Positions 34,633 through 44,866 of a stretch of 53,467 bases of DNA are shown here, in pieces; the first letter of the stretch is position 1; the number at the start of each line of letters is the position of its first letter. Source of the DNA: Actinomycetes bacterium (GTDB lineage Bacteria; Actinomycetota; Actinomycetes; Actinomycetales; Cellulomonadaceae); contig JAJYTJ010000003.1 in assembly GCA_021793115.1 (NCBI GenBank), forward strand, positions 1 through 53,467. The letters run 5' to 3'. A program made the translations under genes and the position numbers. Below the pieces are notes generated by a model. It made no database searches. It had not been told where the DNA came from and saw only the letters and a list, made by a program, of their open reading frames with translations.

Positions 34633-35754
34633 CTACCGCGGCTGGTAGGGCGAGACGACGACCTCGACCCGCTGGAACTCCTTGACGTCGGAGTAGCCGG
34701 TGGTCGCCATCGCACGGCGCAGGGCGCCGATGAGGTTGAGCGTGCCGTCCGCGGTGCGCCCGGGACCGAAGAGGATCTGCTCGAGCGACCCGGCGGTGCC
34801 GACCTCGACGCGCTCGCCGCGGGGCAGCAGCTGGTGGTGCGCCTCCGGCCCCCAGTGCCAGCCGCGCCCGGGCGCCTCGGCCGCCCGGGCCAGCGCGGCT
34901 CCGAGCATGACGGCGTCCGCGCCGCAGGCCACGGCCTTCACCAGGTCGCCCGAGCGCCCGACGCCGCCGTCCGCGATGACGTGCACGTACCGGCCGCCGG
35001 ACTCGTCGAGGTAGTCACGGCGGGCCGCGGCGACGTCCGCCACCGCCGTCGCCATGGGTGCGTGGATACCCAGCGACACGCGCGTGGTGTGCGCCGCCCC
35101 GCCGCCGAAGCCGACGAGCACGCCGGCGGCGCCGGTGCGCATGAGGTGCAGCGCCGCCGTGTACGTCGACGCGCCGCCGACGATCACCGGCACGTCGAGC
35201 TCGTAGATGAAGCGCTTGAGGTTGAGCGGCTCCGCGCGGCCCGACACGTGCTCGGCCGACACCGTGGTGCCGCGGATGACGAACAGGTCGACACCGGCGT
35301 CGACGACGGTGCGCCAGTGCTCCTGCGTGCGCTGCGGGGACAGCGCCCCGGCCACCGTGACACCTGCGGAGCGGATCTCCTTGAGGCGCGAGGTGATGAG
35401 GTCAGGGCTGATCGGCGCCGCGTAGATCTCCTGCATGCGCGCGGTGGCGCGCTCCGGGTCGAGTGACGCGATCTCGGCCAGCAGGGGCTCCGGGTCCTCG
35501 TAGCGGGTCCACAGCCCCTCGAGGTCGAGCACGCCGAGGCCACCGAGCCGGCCGAGCGCGACGGCCGTGGTGGGGCTCATCACGGAGTCCATCGGCGCCG
35601 CGACCACCGGCAGGTCGAAGTGGTAGGCGTCGATCTGCCAGGCGACCGACACGTCCTCCGGGTCGCGCGTGCGCCGCGAAGGCACCACCGCGATGTCGTC
35701 GAAGGAGTATGCGCGCCGTCCGCGCTTGCCACGCCCGATCTCGACCTCGGTCAC
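34633..35754 (-). CDS. guaB3: GuaB3 family IMP dehydrogenase-related protein
   Basis: A 373-residue TIM-barrel protein without CBS domains. It aligns with mycobacterial GuaB3 (RRTRDPEDVSVAWQIDAYHF, GGRYVHVIADGG, YSDVKEFQRVEV near the end). In true IMP dehydrogenases the loop holds a catalytic cysteine (SICTTR in the guaB gene of this window); here the same loop, residues 215-230, reads GFGGGAAHTTRVSLG, without cysteine. It therefore cannot form the usual covalent XMP intermediate. Its role is unsettled. The start is GTG at 35754. It lies 2 kb from guaB, as in other actinobacteria, but the exonuclease gene sits between them. Confidence 0.92.
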   Translation of the reverse strand: MTEVEIGRGKRGRRAYSFDDIAVVPSRRTRDPEDVSVAWQIDAYHFDLPVVAAPMDSVMSPTTAVALGRLGGLGVLDLEGLWTRYEDPEPLLAEIASLDPERATARMQEIYAAPISPDLITSRLKEIRSAGVTVAGALSPQRTQEHWRTVVDAGVDLFVIRGTTVSAEHVSGRAEPLNLKRFIYELDVPVIVGGASTYTAALHLMRTGAAGVLVGFGGGAAHTTRVSLGIHAPMATAVADVAAARRDYLDESGGRYVHVIADGGVGRSGDLVKAVACGADAVMLGAALARAAEAPGRGWHWGPEAHHQLLPRGERVEVGTAGSLEQILFGPGRTADGTLNLIGALRRAMATTGYSDVKEFQRVEVVVSPYQPR

Positions 35755-35879
35755 CGCCCCAGGCTACCGGCGTGGCGGACCGGCCGGCCCGGGCGTCCGG
35801 TGAGGCGGGCGTGTCGGTCGGGCAGTGTCGGCGCCCGGTGCCATGCTGCCGCGCAAGCACGGGAGACGAGGTCAGGGCG

Positions 35880-36605
35880 ATGGGTTGGTACGGCGGTCCG
35901 CTGGTGGGGTTCGACACCGAGACCACGGGCGTGGACGTGGCGACGGACCGGATCGTCACCGCCGCCGTCGTCCGCCGGGACGCCGCCGGCACCCGGGCGC
36001 GCACCTGGCTGCTCGACCCCGGCGTGCCCATCCCCGAGGGCGCCACCGCGGTCCACGGCATCACCACCGAGCAGGCCCGCACGCAGGGGCGGCCGGCGGC
36101 CGAGGCGCTCGACGAGGTCACCGAGTCGCTCGTCGCCGCCTGGCGTGACGGCACCCCGGTCGTCGCCTTCAACGCGTGCTACGACCTGTCGCTGCTCGAC
36201 GCCGAGCTGCGCCGTCACGGCCTGCCCACCGTCGCGCGACGGCTGGGCCGGCCGGCGGGTCCGGTCATCGACCCGCTCGTCCTCGACCGGGCGCTCGAGC
36301 GGTACCGCCCGGGCAAGCGCCGGCTGGGCGACCTCTGCGCCGTCTACGGCGTGGCGACGCCGGACGCGCTGCACGCCGCGCACGTCGACGTGGTGGCGAC
36401 GCTCGACCTGCTGGGCCGCATCGTCGACCGCTACCCGTCCCTGGCGGAGCTCGACCTGGCGACGTTGCAGGCGTACCAGGTCGACGCCCACGTGACCTGG
36501 GCCGAGTCGTTCAACGCCTGGCGCGACGAGCGCGGCCTGCCGGGCCCGGGCGCCGAGCTGGACTGGCCGGTGCGCGCGGCAGCGGGCGCCGGGGCGCCGT
36601 CCTGA
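35880..36605 (+). CDS. 3'-5' exonuclease of DnaQ (DEDDh) type
   Basis: A 241-residue protein. ExoI motif FDTETTG gives Asp12 and Glu14; ExoII is in VVAFNACYDLSLLDAEL; ExoIII is HAAHVDVVATLDLL with the HxxxxD pattern of DEDDh enzymes. It resembles the epsilon proofreading fold but is a short stand-alone protein, so it may act in DNA repair or RNA trimming. The ATG at 35880 has GGGAGACGAGG upstream. It lies between guaB3 and guaB on the opposite strand; its stop is only 7 nt from that of guaB, with no terminator visible between. Confidence 0.9.
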   Translation: MGWYGGPLVGFDTETTGVDVATDRIVTAAVVRRDAAGTRARTWLLDPGVPIPEGATAVHGITTEQARTQGRPAAEALDEVTESLVAAWRDGTPVVAFNACYDLSLLDAELRRHGLPTVARRLGRPAGPVIDPLVLDRALERYRPGKRRLGDLCAVYGVATPDALHAAHVDVVATLDLLGRIVDRYPSLAELDLATLQAYQVDAHVTWAESFNAWRDERGLPGPGAELDWPVRAAAGAGAPS

Positions 36606-36612
36606 CGCGTCC

Positions 36613-38836
<2,224 letters not shown>

Positions 38837-38960
38837 CCCTCTCTTCGTTCGCCCCCTGACCGGCAAGCCTGAGAGGATCATCGGCCGCGCGGCCTTCCCA
38901 GGTAAGTGCCAGACAGGCGCGGTTCGGGGCGAATTGTCCGGTTCGACGGGGTCGTCGCAA

Positions 38961-38990
38961 TTGACGCTGGGCCGTACGGGTGAATATAGC
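38961..38990 (+). promoter_or_regulatory. plus-strand promoter-like sequence antisense to the bldM/MerR interval
   Basis: TTGACG (38961-38966), 17-18 nt, then ATATAG/TATAGC (38984-38990) fit a housekeeping promoter on the plus strand, while both flanking genes are on minus. Transcription would run antisense into the 3' end of the MerR gene; a GTG-initiated 25-codon frame starts at 38995. Whether it is used is unknown. Confidence 0.4.
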
Positions 38991-39007
38991 CCCCGTGACC
39001 AGCGACA

Positions 39008-39970
39008 TCACCCGCTATGACTCGCGCCTGGCGTGCTCCGAACGGATGCACGAGCCTGCCCCGTTCCGGTGAGTCCGACGGCCGCCAACGCCTCGTGGAC
39101 CACGCCGGTGACGGTGCGGGCCCGGTGGACCGAACGGCCCAGCGGCAGCCGGTCCGCGGCGGCGTCGGGCAGCATGACGAACTGCGGCACGTCCGGTCGT
39201 TGCGCCGCGAGCCGCTCCACCGACGAGAGGTCCGGCGCCGGCGCGTCCGACACCGAGATGACCGCCGCCGCGCGCGTCATGGCGACGAGCTCCGCGGCCC
39301 GGCGGGCCGACAGGACGCCCGAGACGATGCGCGCATCCGCACCCCGTTCCGCGAGCGCCGCGGCGACGACGTGGACGCCGACGACCCAGAACCGGACGCC
39401 CGCTGCGAGCACGAGGACGACCGGCTGGCCCGCGACGGTCGCGGGGACGGCGGCCTGCACCGCGGCGGTCGCGGCGGCGCTCAGCGCGAGCAACGGCGAC
39501 ACGCCGGGACGCTCCACGACCGTGCGCCGTCCGATCGCGGTGACGGCGGGCTCGACGACCGTCCCCCACCAGCGCAGCACGTCGTCGCCGGGATGCAGGG
39601 CGAGCAGGCGTTGCAGCGCCGGCTCGTCGCCTGCCAGGGCCGCGTCGACGACGGCGTCGGACGCCACCGGGTCGTCGTCGATCGGCGCCGGTTCCGCCAC
39701 GAGCGGCGGCCCGAACAGGGCGTCCGACCCGGCGGAGCGTGCGATCTCGGCCGCCTCGGCGGGGGCGACGCCGTCGATCGTCAGGCGCCGCATGACGATC
39801 AGCCGGGCCAGGTCGGTGCTCCCGTATCGCCGGTGAGCGCCGGCGGCGTGCTCGGACGGGCCCAGCCCGTAGCGCCGGTCCCAGGTGCGCAACGTCCCTG
39901 GGGCGACGCCGATGCGCCGGGCCACGGCGGCGACGGTGAGCAGGGGTTCCACACCCTCCTCACGGTCCAT
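39008..39970 (-). CDS. MerR-family regulator with degenerate cobalamin-type sensor domain
   Basis: A 320-residue protein. The MerR winged helix occupies about residues 8-75 (LTVAAVARRIGVAPGTLRTW, AAGAHRRYGSTDLARL). The rest follows the CarH/LitR plan: a four-helix region (about 120-205) and a Rossmann-like part (VVLVLAAGVRFWVVGVHVVA onward). The residues CarH uses to hold B12 (Trp/Glu/His in the bundle and ExHxxG in the Rossmann part) are not apparent, so it probably does not sense light through cobalamin. The ATG at 39970 was chosen because the upstream frame is non-coding. It lies between whiD and bldM. Confidence 0.85.
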   Translation of the reverse strand: MDREEGVEPLLTVAAVARRIGVAPGTLRTWDRRYGLGPSEHAAGAHRRYGSTDLARLIVMRRLTIDGVAPAEAAEIARSAGSDALFGPPLVAEPAPIDDDPVASDAVVDAALAGDEPALQRLLALHPGDDVLRWWGTVVEPAVTAIGRRTVVERPGVSPLLALSAAATAAVQAAVPATVAGQPVVLVLAAGVRFWVVGVHVVAAALAERGADARIVSGVLSARRAAELVAMTRAAAVISVSDAPAPDLSSVERLAAQRPDVPQFVMLPDAAADRLPLGRSVHRARTVTGVVHEALAAVGLTGTGQARASVRSTPGASHSG

Positions 39971-40116
39971 GGGATCGATTGTGCCAGCCGATTGCTGAAA
40001 CGGTTGGGCATGGTCTCGCTCCCACTGCCACCAGTGGCCTGACCTGGGACGACATATGGACGTGTGTCTAAGACAGGCGTCCAAATCGATTCACAGTCCC
40101 GGTTCAGGCACGGGTA

Positions 40117-40145
40117 TTGAACAACCCCTGATGCGGTTGTAGCGT
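40117..40145 (+). promoter_or_regulatory. promoter of whiD
   Basis: TTGAAC (40117-40122), 17-nt spacer, TAGCGT (40140-40145). Transcription would begin near 40152, leaving a leader of about 95 nt before the whiD ATG at 40246, which has GAGGAGGGG as ribosome-binding site. Confidence 0.6.
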
Positions 40146-40245
40146 GACGGGCAACCCGTCCGGATCGCCCCAATCGGGACCTTCGGACCAGGCCAGCCGA
40201 TCGAGTGGGGACTAGGCGCCCACGCTCTGACCGAGGAGGGGACGC

Positions 40246-40542
40246 ATGGCCGAGATCTCACGCCTACCCGGGCCGGTGATGGAGCTCTGGGAGTGGCAGT
40301 TCCAGGGCGCATGCCGGAACGCCGACGAGAACCTGTTCTTCCATCCCGAGGGTGAACGCGGTGCCGCACGGCGGCGCCGGGCGGACGCGGCCAAGGCGAT
40401 CTGCGCCGGCTGCCCCGTCATCCGCGAGTGCCGTGAGCAGTCGCTGGCGGTCCGGGAGCCGTACGGCGTCTGGGGCGGCCTGTCGGAGGACGAGCGCGCG
40501 GCCATCCTCGCCGCGCGCGCCGGCAACCGGCGGGTCGGCTGA
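40246..40542 (+). CDS. whiD: WhiD/WhiB3-type Wbl iron-sulfur transcription factor
   Basis: A 98-residue Wbl protein. Four cysteines (23, 53, 56, 62) ligate a 4Fe-4S cluster that senses NO or oxygen; GVWGG at 74-78 is the turn contacting sigma factor region 4, and the basic tail can touch DNA. The sequence ISRLPGPVMELWEWQFQGAC, FFHPEGERGAARRRR and REPYGVWGGLSEDER matches Streptomyces WhiD and M. tuberculosis WhiB3 rather than WhiB1 or WhiB2 types. WhiD acts in spore maturation; WhiB3 in redox balance. Neighbouring bldM supports orthology. The gene ends before a strong shared terminator with groES. Confidence 0.93.
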   Translation: MAEISRLPGPVMELWEWQFQGACRNADENLFFHPEGERGAARRRRADAAKAICAGCPVIRECREQSLAVREPYGVWGGLSEDERAAILAARAGNRRVG

Positions 40543-40564
40543 CCCGAGCACCACACACGTGCAC

Positions 40565-40597
40565 GAAGGCCCCCTCCCGACTGGGGAGGGGGCCTTC
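40565..40597. terminator. bidirectional terminator between whiD and groES
   Basis: GAAGGCCCCCTCCC pairs perfectly with GGGAGGGGGCCTTC around a short GACT-type loop. It serves both convergent genes. Confidence 0.85.
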
Positions 40598-40630
40598 GGC
40601 CGTTTCTCGGGTCGTCGTGACCCGCAGGCA

Positions 40631-40927
40631 CTACTTGACGACGACCGCCAGGACGTCGCGCGCCGACAGGATGAGGAACTCCTCGCCGGCGTACTTCACC
40701 TCGGTGCCGCCGTACTTGGAGTAGATGACCTTGTCGCCCACCGCGAGGTCGAGCGGCACACGGTTGCCCTTGTCATCGATGCGGCCCGGGCCGATCGCGA
40801 CGACCTCGCCCTCCTGCGGCTTCTCCTTCGCACTGTCCGGGATCACGATCCCGGACGCGGTGGTCGTCTCGGCCTCGAGGGCCTTCACGACGATCCGGTC
40901 CTCGAGCGGCTTGATGGAGACCGACAC
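40631..40927 (-). CDS. groES: co-chaperonin GroES
   Basis: A 98-residue Cpn10 that caps GroEL during protein folding. It has the family start ([17 protein letters not shown]), the mobile-loop region ([17 protein letters not shown]) and the typical end ([20 protein letters not shown]). The GTG start has GGGGAGG upstream. Two CIRCE operators and a -35/-10 pair precede it, so HrcA control and heat induction are expected. No groEL follows: a terminator and convergent whiD come next, so groEL must be elsewhere. Confidence 0.97.
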   Translation of the reverse strand: MSVSIKPLEDRIVVKALEAETTTASGIVIPDSAKEKPQEGEVVAIGPGRIDDKGNRVPLDLAVGDKVIYSKYGGTEVKYAGEEFLILSARDVLAVVVK

Positions 40928-41019
40928 AGCGGACCTCCCCTTCGCATGTGAGTAGTTCGTACGTCATGGCCGCACCGTCGGGCCGCCGTCGTCGCGGGTG
41001 CCGGGGCCGATGGGAGCGG

Positions 41020-41046
41020 TTGGCACACTCACGCGGAGAGTGCCAG
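41020..41046. promoter_or_regulatory. CIRCE element, proximal copy
   Basis: TTGGCACAC-N9-GAGTGCCAG differs from the consensus TTAGCACTC-N9-GAGTGCTAA at a few positions. It lies just downstream of the groES promoter -10. Confidence 0.8.
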
Positions 41047-41052
41047 AACCTC

Positions 41053-41081
41053 ACTCTAGGAAGGGGTTAGCACTCGGTCAA
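41053..41081 (-). promoter_or_regulatory. groES promoter
   Basis: On the minus strand TTGACC (41076-41081), a 17-nt spacer and TAGAGT (41053-41058). The -35 falls inside the distal CIRCE and the start region inside or next to the proximal CIRCE. Confidence 0.75.
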
Positions 41082-41093
41082 GGCGAGTGCCAA
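41067..41093. promoter_or_regulatory. CIRCE element, distal copy
   Basis: TTAGCACTC-N9-GAGTGCCAA matches the HrcA operator consensus at 17 of 18 arm positions and covers the -35 of the groES promoter. Confidence 0.92.
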
Positions 41094-41156
41094 GCACGCC
41101 GGCCCGCGCAGGCGACGCCGCGCTCTCGCCCGCACCACCGTGCGAGGATCGCGGCC

Positions 41157-42344
41157 ATGGATGCAGGGGCGCTCTCACGGCTGCTGGCGCCGGACGGGTG
41201 GGCGCTGCTGTCCGCGCTGCCGCCGTACGACGAGGAGCGCGCCCTCACGCTGTCGACCCGGCTGCATGCCGAAGGCTTCGACCCCGACCTCGTCGCGGCC
41301 GCGCTCACGCAGTCGCGGCTGCGCGCCAAGGGGCATGCCAAGTTCGGCGACTTCGCCGACGGCATGCTGTTCACCGCGGCGGGGCTGGAGCAGGCGACAC
41401 GGCTGGAGGTCGCCGCGCACCACGCCCGGCGGTACCTGGCGGCCGGCGCCACCACGGTGGCCGACCTCACGTGCGGCATCGGGGCCGACGCCATGGCGTT
41501 CTCCGGCGTCGGCCTGCGGGTCGTCGCCGTCGACGCCGACGAGGTCACCGCGGCCGTCGCCACCGTCAACCTGCGCCACTTCCCCGAGGCTGTGGTCCGG
41601 CACGGTGACGGGCTCGCGCTCGACCTGGACGGCATCGACGCCGTCTACGCCGACCCGGCACGCCGCACCTCGTCGGGCGCCCGCGTCGCGGACCCGGCGG
41701 CCTACCAGCCGCCGCTGGACGCGGTCCTCGCGGTGCGCCACCGGGTGCCGGAGCTCGGGCTCAAGGTGGGTCCCGCGTTGCCGCACCGCGCCGTGCCTGA
41801 CGACGCGCACGCGCAGTGGGTCTCCGTCGACGGCGAGGTGGTCGAGGCGGGCCTGTGGTTCGGCGCGCTGGCGCCCGAAGGCCCGGGGCGCTCGGCGCTG
41901 GTCCTGCGGCACGGCCGTGCCCACGTGGTCGCCGGCGACGGTGCCCGCGCGCAGACCGGGCCGGTCGGCGCCTACCTCTACGAGCCCGACGGCGCCGTGA
42001 TCCGGGCGGGCCTGGTGAGCACGGTGGCCGCGCAGGTGCACGGCCGGCTCGTCGACCCGACGATCGCCTACGTCACGTCCGACCTGCTCGCTGCCACGCC
42101 GGCCGCGAGCGCGTTCCGGGTGCTCGACGACATGCCGTTCGCCGTCAAGCGGCTGCGCACCTACCTGCGCGAGCGGGACGTCGGCCGGCTGACCGTCAAG
42201 AAGCGGGGCACCGCCGTCACGCCCGAGGCGTTGCGCGCCCAGCTCGACCTGCACGGCGACGCCGAGGCGACCGTGGTGCTCACCCGGGTCGCCGGGGCGC
42301 AGCGGGTGCTCGTCGTCGAGCCGGTGGCCGTCACCGGCGAGTGA
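41157..42344 (+). CDS. THUMP-like domain class I SAM methyltransferase
   Basis: A 395-residue protein. An N-terminal helical region is followed by a SAM-binding core: motif I VADLTCGIGADAMAF, acidic loop VVAVDADEVT and motif IV VYADPARR, the latter typical of nucleic-acid methyltransferases. The C-terminal about 90 residues (FAVKRLRTYLRERDVGRLTV, KKRGTAVTPEALRAQL) are the THUMP-like domain. The target is probably RNA, but is not established. The ATG at 41157 was chosen for GAGGATC upstream. It is divergent from groES and next to the t6A gene region, as in other actinobacteria. Confidence 0.85.
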   Translation: MDAGALSRLLAPDGWALLSALPPYDEERALTLSTRLHAEGFDPDLVAAALTQSRLRAKGHAKFGDFADGMLFTAAGLEQATRLEVAAHHARRYLAAGATTVADLTCGIGADAMAFSGVGLRVVAVDADEVTAAVATVNLRHFPEAVVRHGDGLALDLDGIDAVYADPARRTSSGARVADPAAYQPPLDAVLAVRHRVPELGLKVGPALPHRAVPDDAHAQWVSVDGEVVEAGLWFGALAPEGPGRSALVLRHGRAHVVAGDGARAQTGPVGAYLYEPDGAVIRAGLVSTVAAQVHGRLVDPTIAYVTSDLLAATPAASAFRVLDDMPFAVKRLRTYLRERDVGRLTVKKRGTAVTPEALRAQLDLHGDAEATVVLTRVAGAQRVLVVEPVAVTGE

Positions 42345-42507
42345 CGGTCCCCGACGGGGTGGGGCGCCCGCTGCGCGACGAGCTCACCGCCGGCCGCCAC
42401 GGCCCGGCCGCTCCCACCGCGGCATCGCGCTGACCGAACGCGCCACGGACCGCCCCGCGGTCCGGCAGGATCGGTGCGTCCCCGCCGCGCGACCACCGGA
42501 GCTCGTC

Positions 42508-42735
42508 ATGGCCGATCCCACCGGATCCCGCCTCATCGTCGTCGGAAGCCCCTTGACGTGCGTGGTCTGCGGCGCCGACCGGTTCACGTACCGCGAGGTC
42601 AAGCTCACCACCACCGGGATGACGTTCTTCGACCTCGACTGGCTCAACCGCTCCGGCACCGGGGCGATCTGCGACCGGTGCGGCTACCTGCACACGTTCG
42701 TCGACGACAGCCTGCTGGAGTGGCAGGCCGGCTGA
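42508..42735 (+). CDS. small zinc-ribbon protein (YpzJ-like)
   Basis: A 75-residue protein with two CxxC pairs (CVVCG near residues 18-22 and CDRCGYLH near 56) that form a zinc ribbon, separated by a conserved hydrophobic core (TTTGMTFFDLDWLNRSGTG). It resembles the predicted nucleic-acid-binding YpzJ/COG3478 group; the partner is unknown. GGAG precedes the ATG. It follows the methyltransferase by 163 nt on the same strand. Confidence 0.82.
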   Translation: MADPTGSRLIVVGSPLTCVVCGADRFTYREVKLTTTGMTFFDLDWLNRSGTGAICDRCGYLHTFVDDSLLEWQAG

Positions 42736-42913
42736 CCCTCAGCCCGCCCAGCGCCACGTGGCCGGCGCGCGGTCGAGCGCACCAGCCACACGCTGGGCCG
42801 TCGGGCTCGGCGCGACGAGCGCCTCCGGGCGCCGGCCTCGGGCGCCCGGGCGACGACGTGCCGTGGGCGCGGCCTGCGCCGTTTCCGGGATCGCACGCTG
42901 CCAGGATGACCGC

Positions 42914-44812
42914 ATGCCTGCGGACCACCCTGAATTCGGCGTCGACCATGCGCCGCGGGTCCGTGGGCTGACCTACCCCGGGCGCTGGCCGGACGAGTCC
43001 GCGCTCATCACCAGCGACGACATGTGGTTCGTGAGAGACCGGTTCGGGCACCCGCTGGCGGCGACCGACGGCGACAGTGCCCCCCACCGTCTCCAGGCGT
43101 GTCGCGTCGACATGCCTGTCCCCGACCGGGAACGGCTCGGTCTGTACGCAGGCATCGATCCCACGCTCAGCGTCGCACTCGACGCACTCGACGTGACCCC
43201 GATGGACCGGCGCGTGCCGGTGATCTCCGTCGGCTCCAACGCGGCGCCCTCGCAGCTGCGCCACAAGTATGGGCACACGTCGGCCTCCGACGTCGTCCCG
43301 AGCATGCGCGCCACGGTGCCCGGTCTCGCGGTGGTCTACGCGGCGATGCTCGCGCCCTACGGCGCCGTGCCCATGACGGCCGTCGAGCAGGACGGCGCCG
43401 CCGCCGAGCTGTTCATCCAGTTCCTGGACGACGCCCAGCTGCGGCGCATGGACGCCACCGAGGGTGGCTACCGGCGGCTGTGGTGGGGCCACCGCCTGAC
43501 GCTGGCCACGGGAGAGATCCTGGCGGGCGCCTACCTCTACGTGGCCGAGGCCGGCCACCTCGCACAGGGCGCCGAGCCCTTGCGGGCGACGCTCCCGTTC
43601 GACACCCCACCCTGGCCGACGACCGCGTTCAGGGCACAGCGAGACGTCATCACGTTTCTGCTGGCCACCGTGCCCGCCCTGGCCTCCGGCCTGGGCGAGC
43701 GCCCCGAGGCGTGGGCGCGCACGCTGAGCGCCGACGAGCGCGCCCTGTTCCGCGACGCGGTCGAGGAGGCCGGACTGGTCCGTCCCCCGACCATCGGCGC
43801 TTCCACACGTGACCCGGCGAGCGCCGAGTACCGCCGGCTCGTGCCAGACCCGGCCCCGGCCGGCAATGCCGTCGCCGTGTCCGTCGTGCCGACCGACGTC
43901 CACGTGCGGCACCGTGGCGAGTCGGTCGTCGGCGTCTCGGCCGAGACGTTCGACCGGCTCGGGCGCCCGGACCACGTCGAGGTGCGGTCGGCCCAGCTGG
44001 CACGGACGCTGGGTGCAGCCCGTCCCGCGCCCGCAGCTGTCGGCCGGATCGAGGTCCTCCCTGCCGAGCGACTGGGGTCGCGAGCCGGCGTCGCCCAGGT
44101 CGACCAGGTGCTGCGCGACAGTGTCGGGTGCTTCGTCGGTGACCAGATGCTCCTGCGCCCGGTGCACATCCGACGCTTCCGCTGGAGCGACCTGCTGTTC
44201 GGCACGCCCAACTACCTCACGGTGCGTGTCACGCCGGGCGATCCCGCCGTCACCGAGCGGGATGCCTGCCTCCTCAGCCAGATCTCGCTGGACGTGCTGG
44301 GGATCCAGAGCGGCGACCGCGTGGTCATCGAAGGCTGCCTGCCGTGCGACGACGGCGACGGCGGCGACGACCCGACGCTCGAGGTGCCGACCGTCACGGT
44401 GAAGGCGTTCCTCGTGCCCGACGAGGCGATGGCGGCCCGACGAGCGGCGACCCGTGGGAGCTGGGGCGCCCGGTTCCCCCACGCCCGGGACGCCCTGGGT
44501 GTTCAGCCCGACAGGCCCGTGGTGTTCCTGGACGCCGCCGAGCGGCAGATCCTGGGTCTGGCGACGATCGAGCTCGCTGCGGTTCGCATCCGCCCAGCCC
44601 GCGGTCACCGTTTCCTGCGGGAGCTGCGCGAGATGCTGCTCGTGCTGGCGGTCGCCAGCATCGGCATCGTCAGCCTCGTTCACGAGCCGTGGCTCATCGC
44701 ATCCCTGCTCGGCGGTTTCGCGCTGGCCACGATCGGGTTGGCCGTCTGGCGGCTGCGTGCCGAGATGTCCCACACGCTGCGCGTGCGGCGGGCGGAGCCG
44801 CATCGCCGCTAG
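42914..44812 (+). CDS. unusual protein: cyclotransferase-like domain, two barrel-like domains, two membrane helices
   Basis: A 632-residue protein not recognised as a named family. Around residues 100-260 it resembles gamma-glutamylcyclotransferase-like folds (VISVGSNAAPSQLRHKYG near 103, DATEGGYRRLWWG near 180). Residues about 325-500 look like two diverged double-psi beta-barrel modules as in Cdc48/ADC-like N domains (first: VVGVSAETFDRLGRPDHVEV; second: SQISLDVLGIQSGDRVVIEG). Two membrane helices at about 574-613 (MLLVLAVASIGIVSLV, WLIASLLGGFALATIGLAVW) and a basic tail end it. Domain calls are by eye. The ATG at 42914 has AGGA 8 nt upstream. Codon bias looks slightly weaker than in neighbours. 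Function unknown; the membrane tail suggests a cytosolic enzyme-like head held at the membrane. Confidence 0.8.
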   Translation: MPADHPEFGVDHAPRVRGLTYPGRWPDESALITSDDMWFVRDRFGHPLAATDGDSAPHRLQACRVDMPVPDRERLGLYAGIDPTLSVALDALDVTPMDRRVPVISVGSNAAPSQLRHKYGHTSASDVVPSMRATVPGLAVVYAAMLAPYGAVPMTAVEQDGAAAELFIQFLDDAQLRRMDATEGGYRRLWWGHRLTLATGEILAGAYLYVAEAGHLAQGAEPLRATLPFDTPPWPTTAFRAQRDVITFLLATVPALASGLGERPEAWARTLSADERALFRDAVEEAGLVRPPTIGASTRDPASAEYRRLVPDPAPAGNAVAVSVVPTDVHVRHRGESVVGVSAETFDRLGRPDHVEVRSAQLARTLGAARPAPAAVGRIEVLPAERLGSRAGVAQVDQVLRDSVGCFVGDQMLLRPVHIRRFRWSDLLFGTPNYLTVRVTPGDPAVTERDACLLSQISLDVLGIQSGDRVVIEGCLPCDDGDGGDDPTLEVPTVTVKAFLVPDEAMAARRAATRGSWGARFPHARDALGVQPDRPVVFLDAAERQILGLATIELAAVRIRPARGHRFLRELREMLLVLAVASIGIVSLVHEPWLIASLLGGFALATIGLAVWRLRAEMSHTLRVRRAEPHRR

Positions 44813-44866
44813 CCAGGGCGCGTCTCGCGCCCACCTCCGAGAGGTTCCGCGCCCGGCGGGCGGCGG

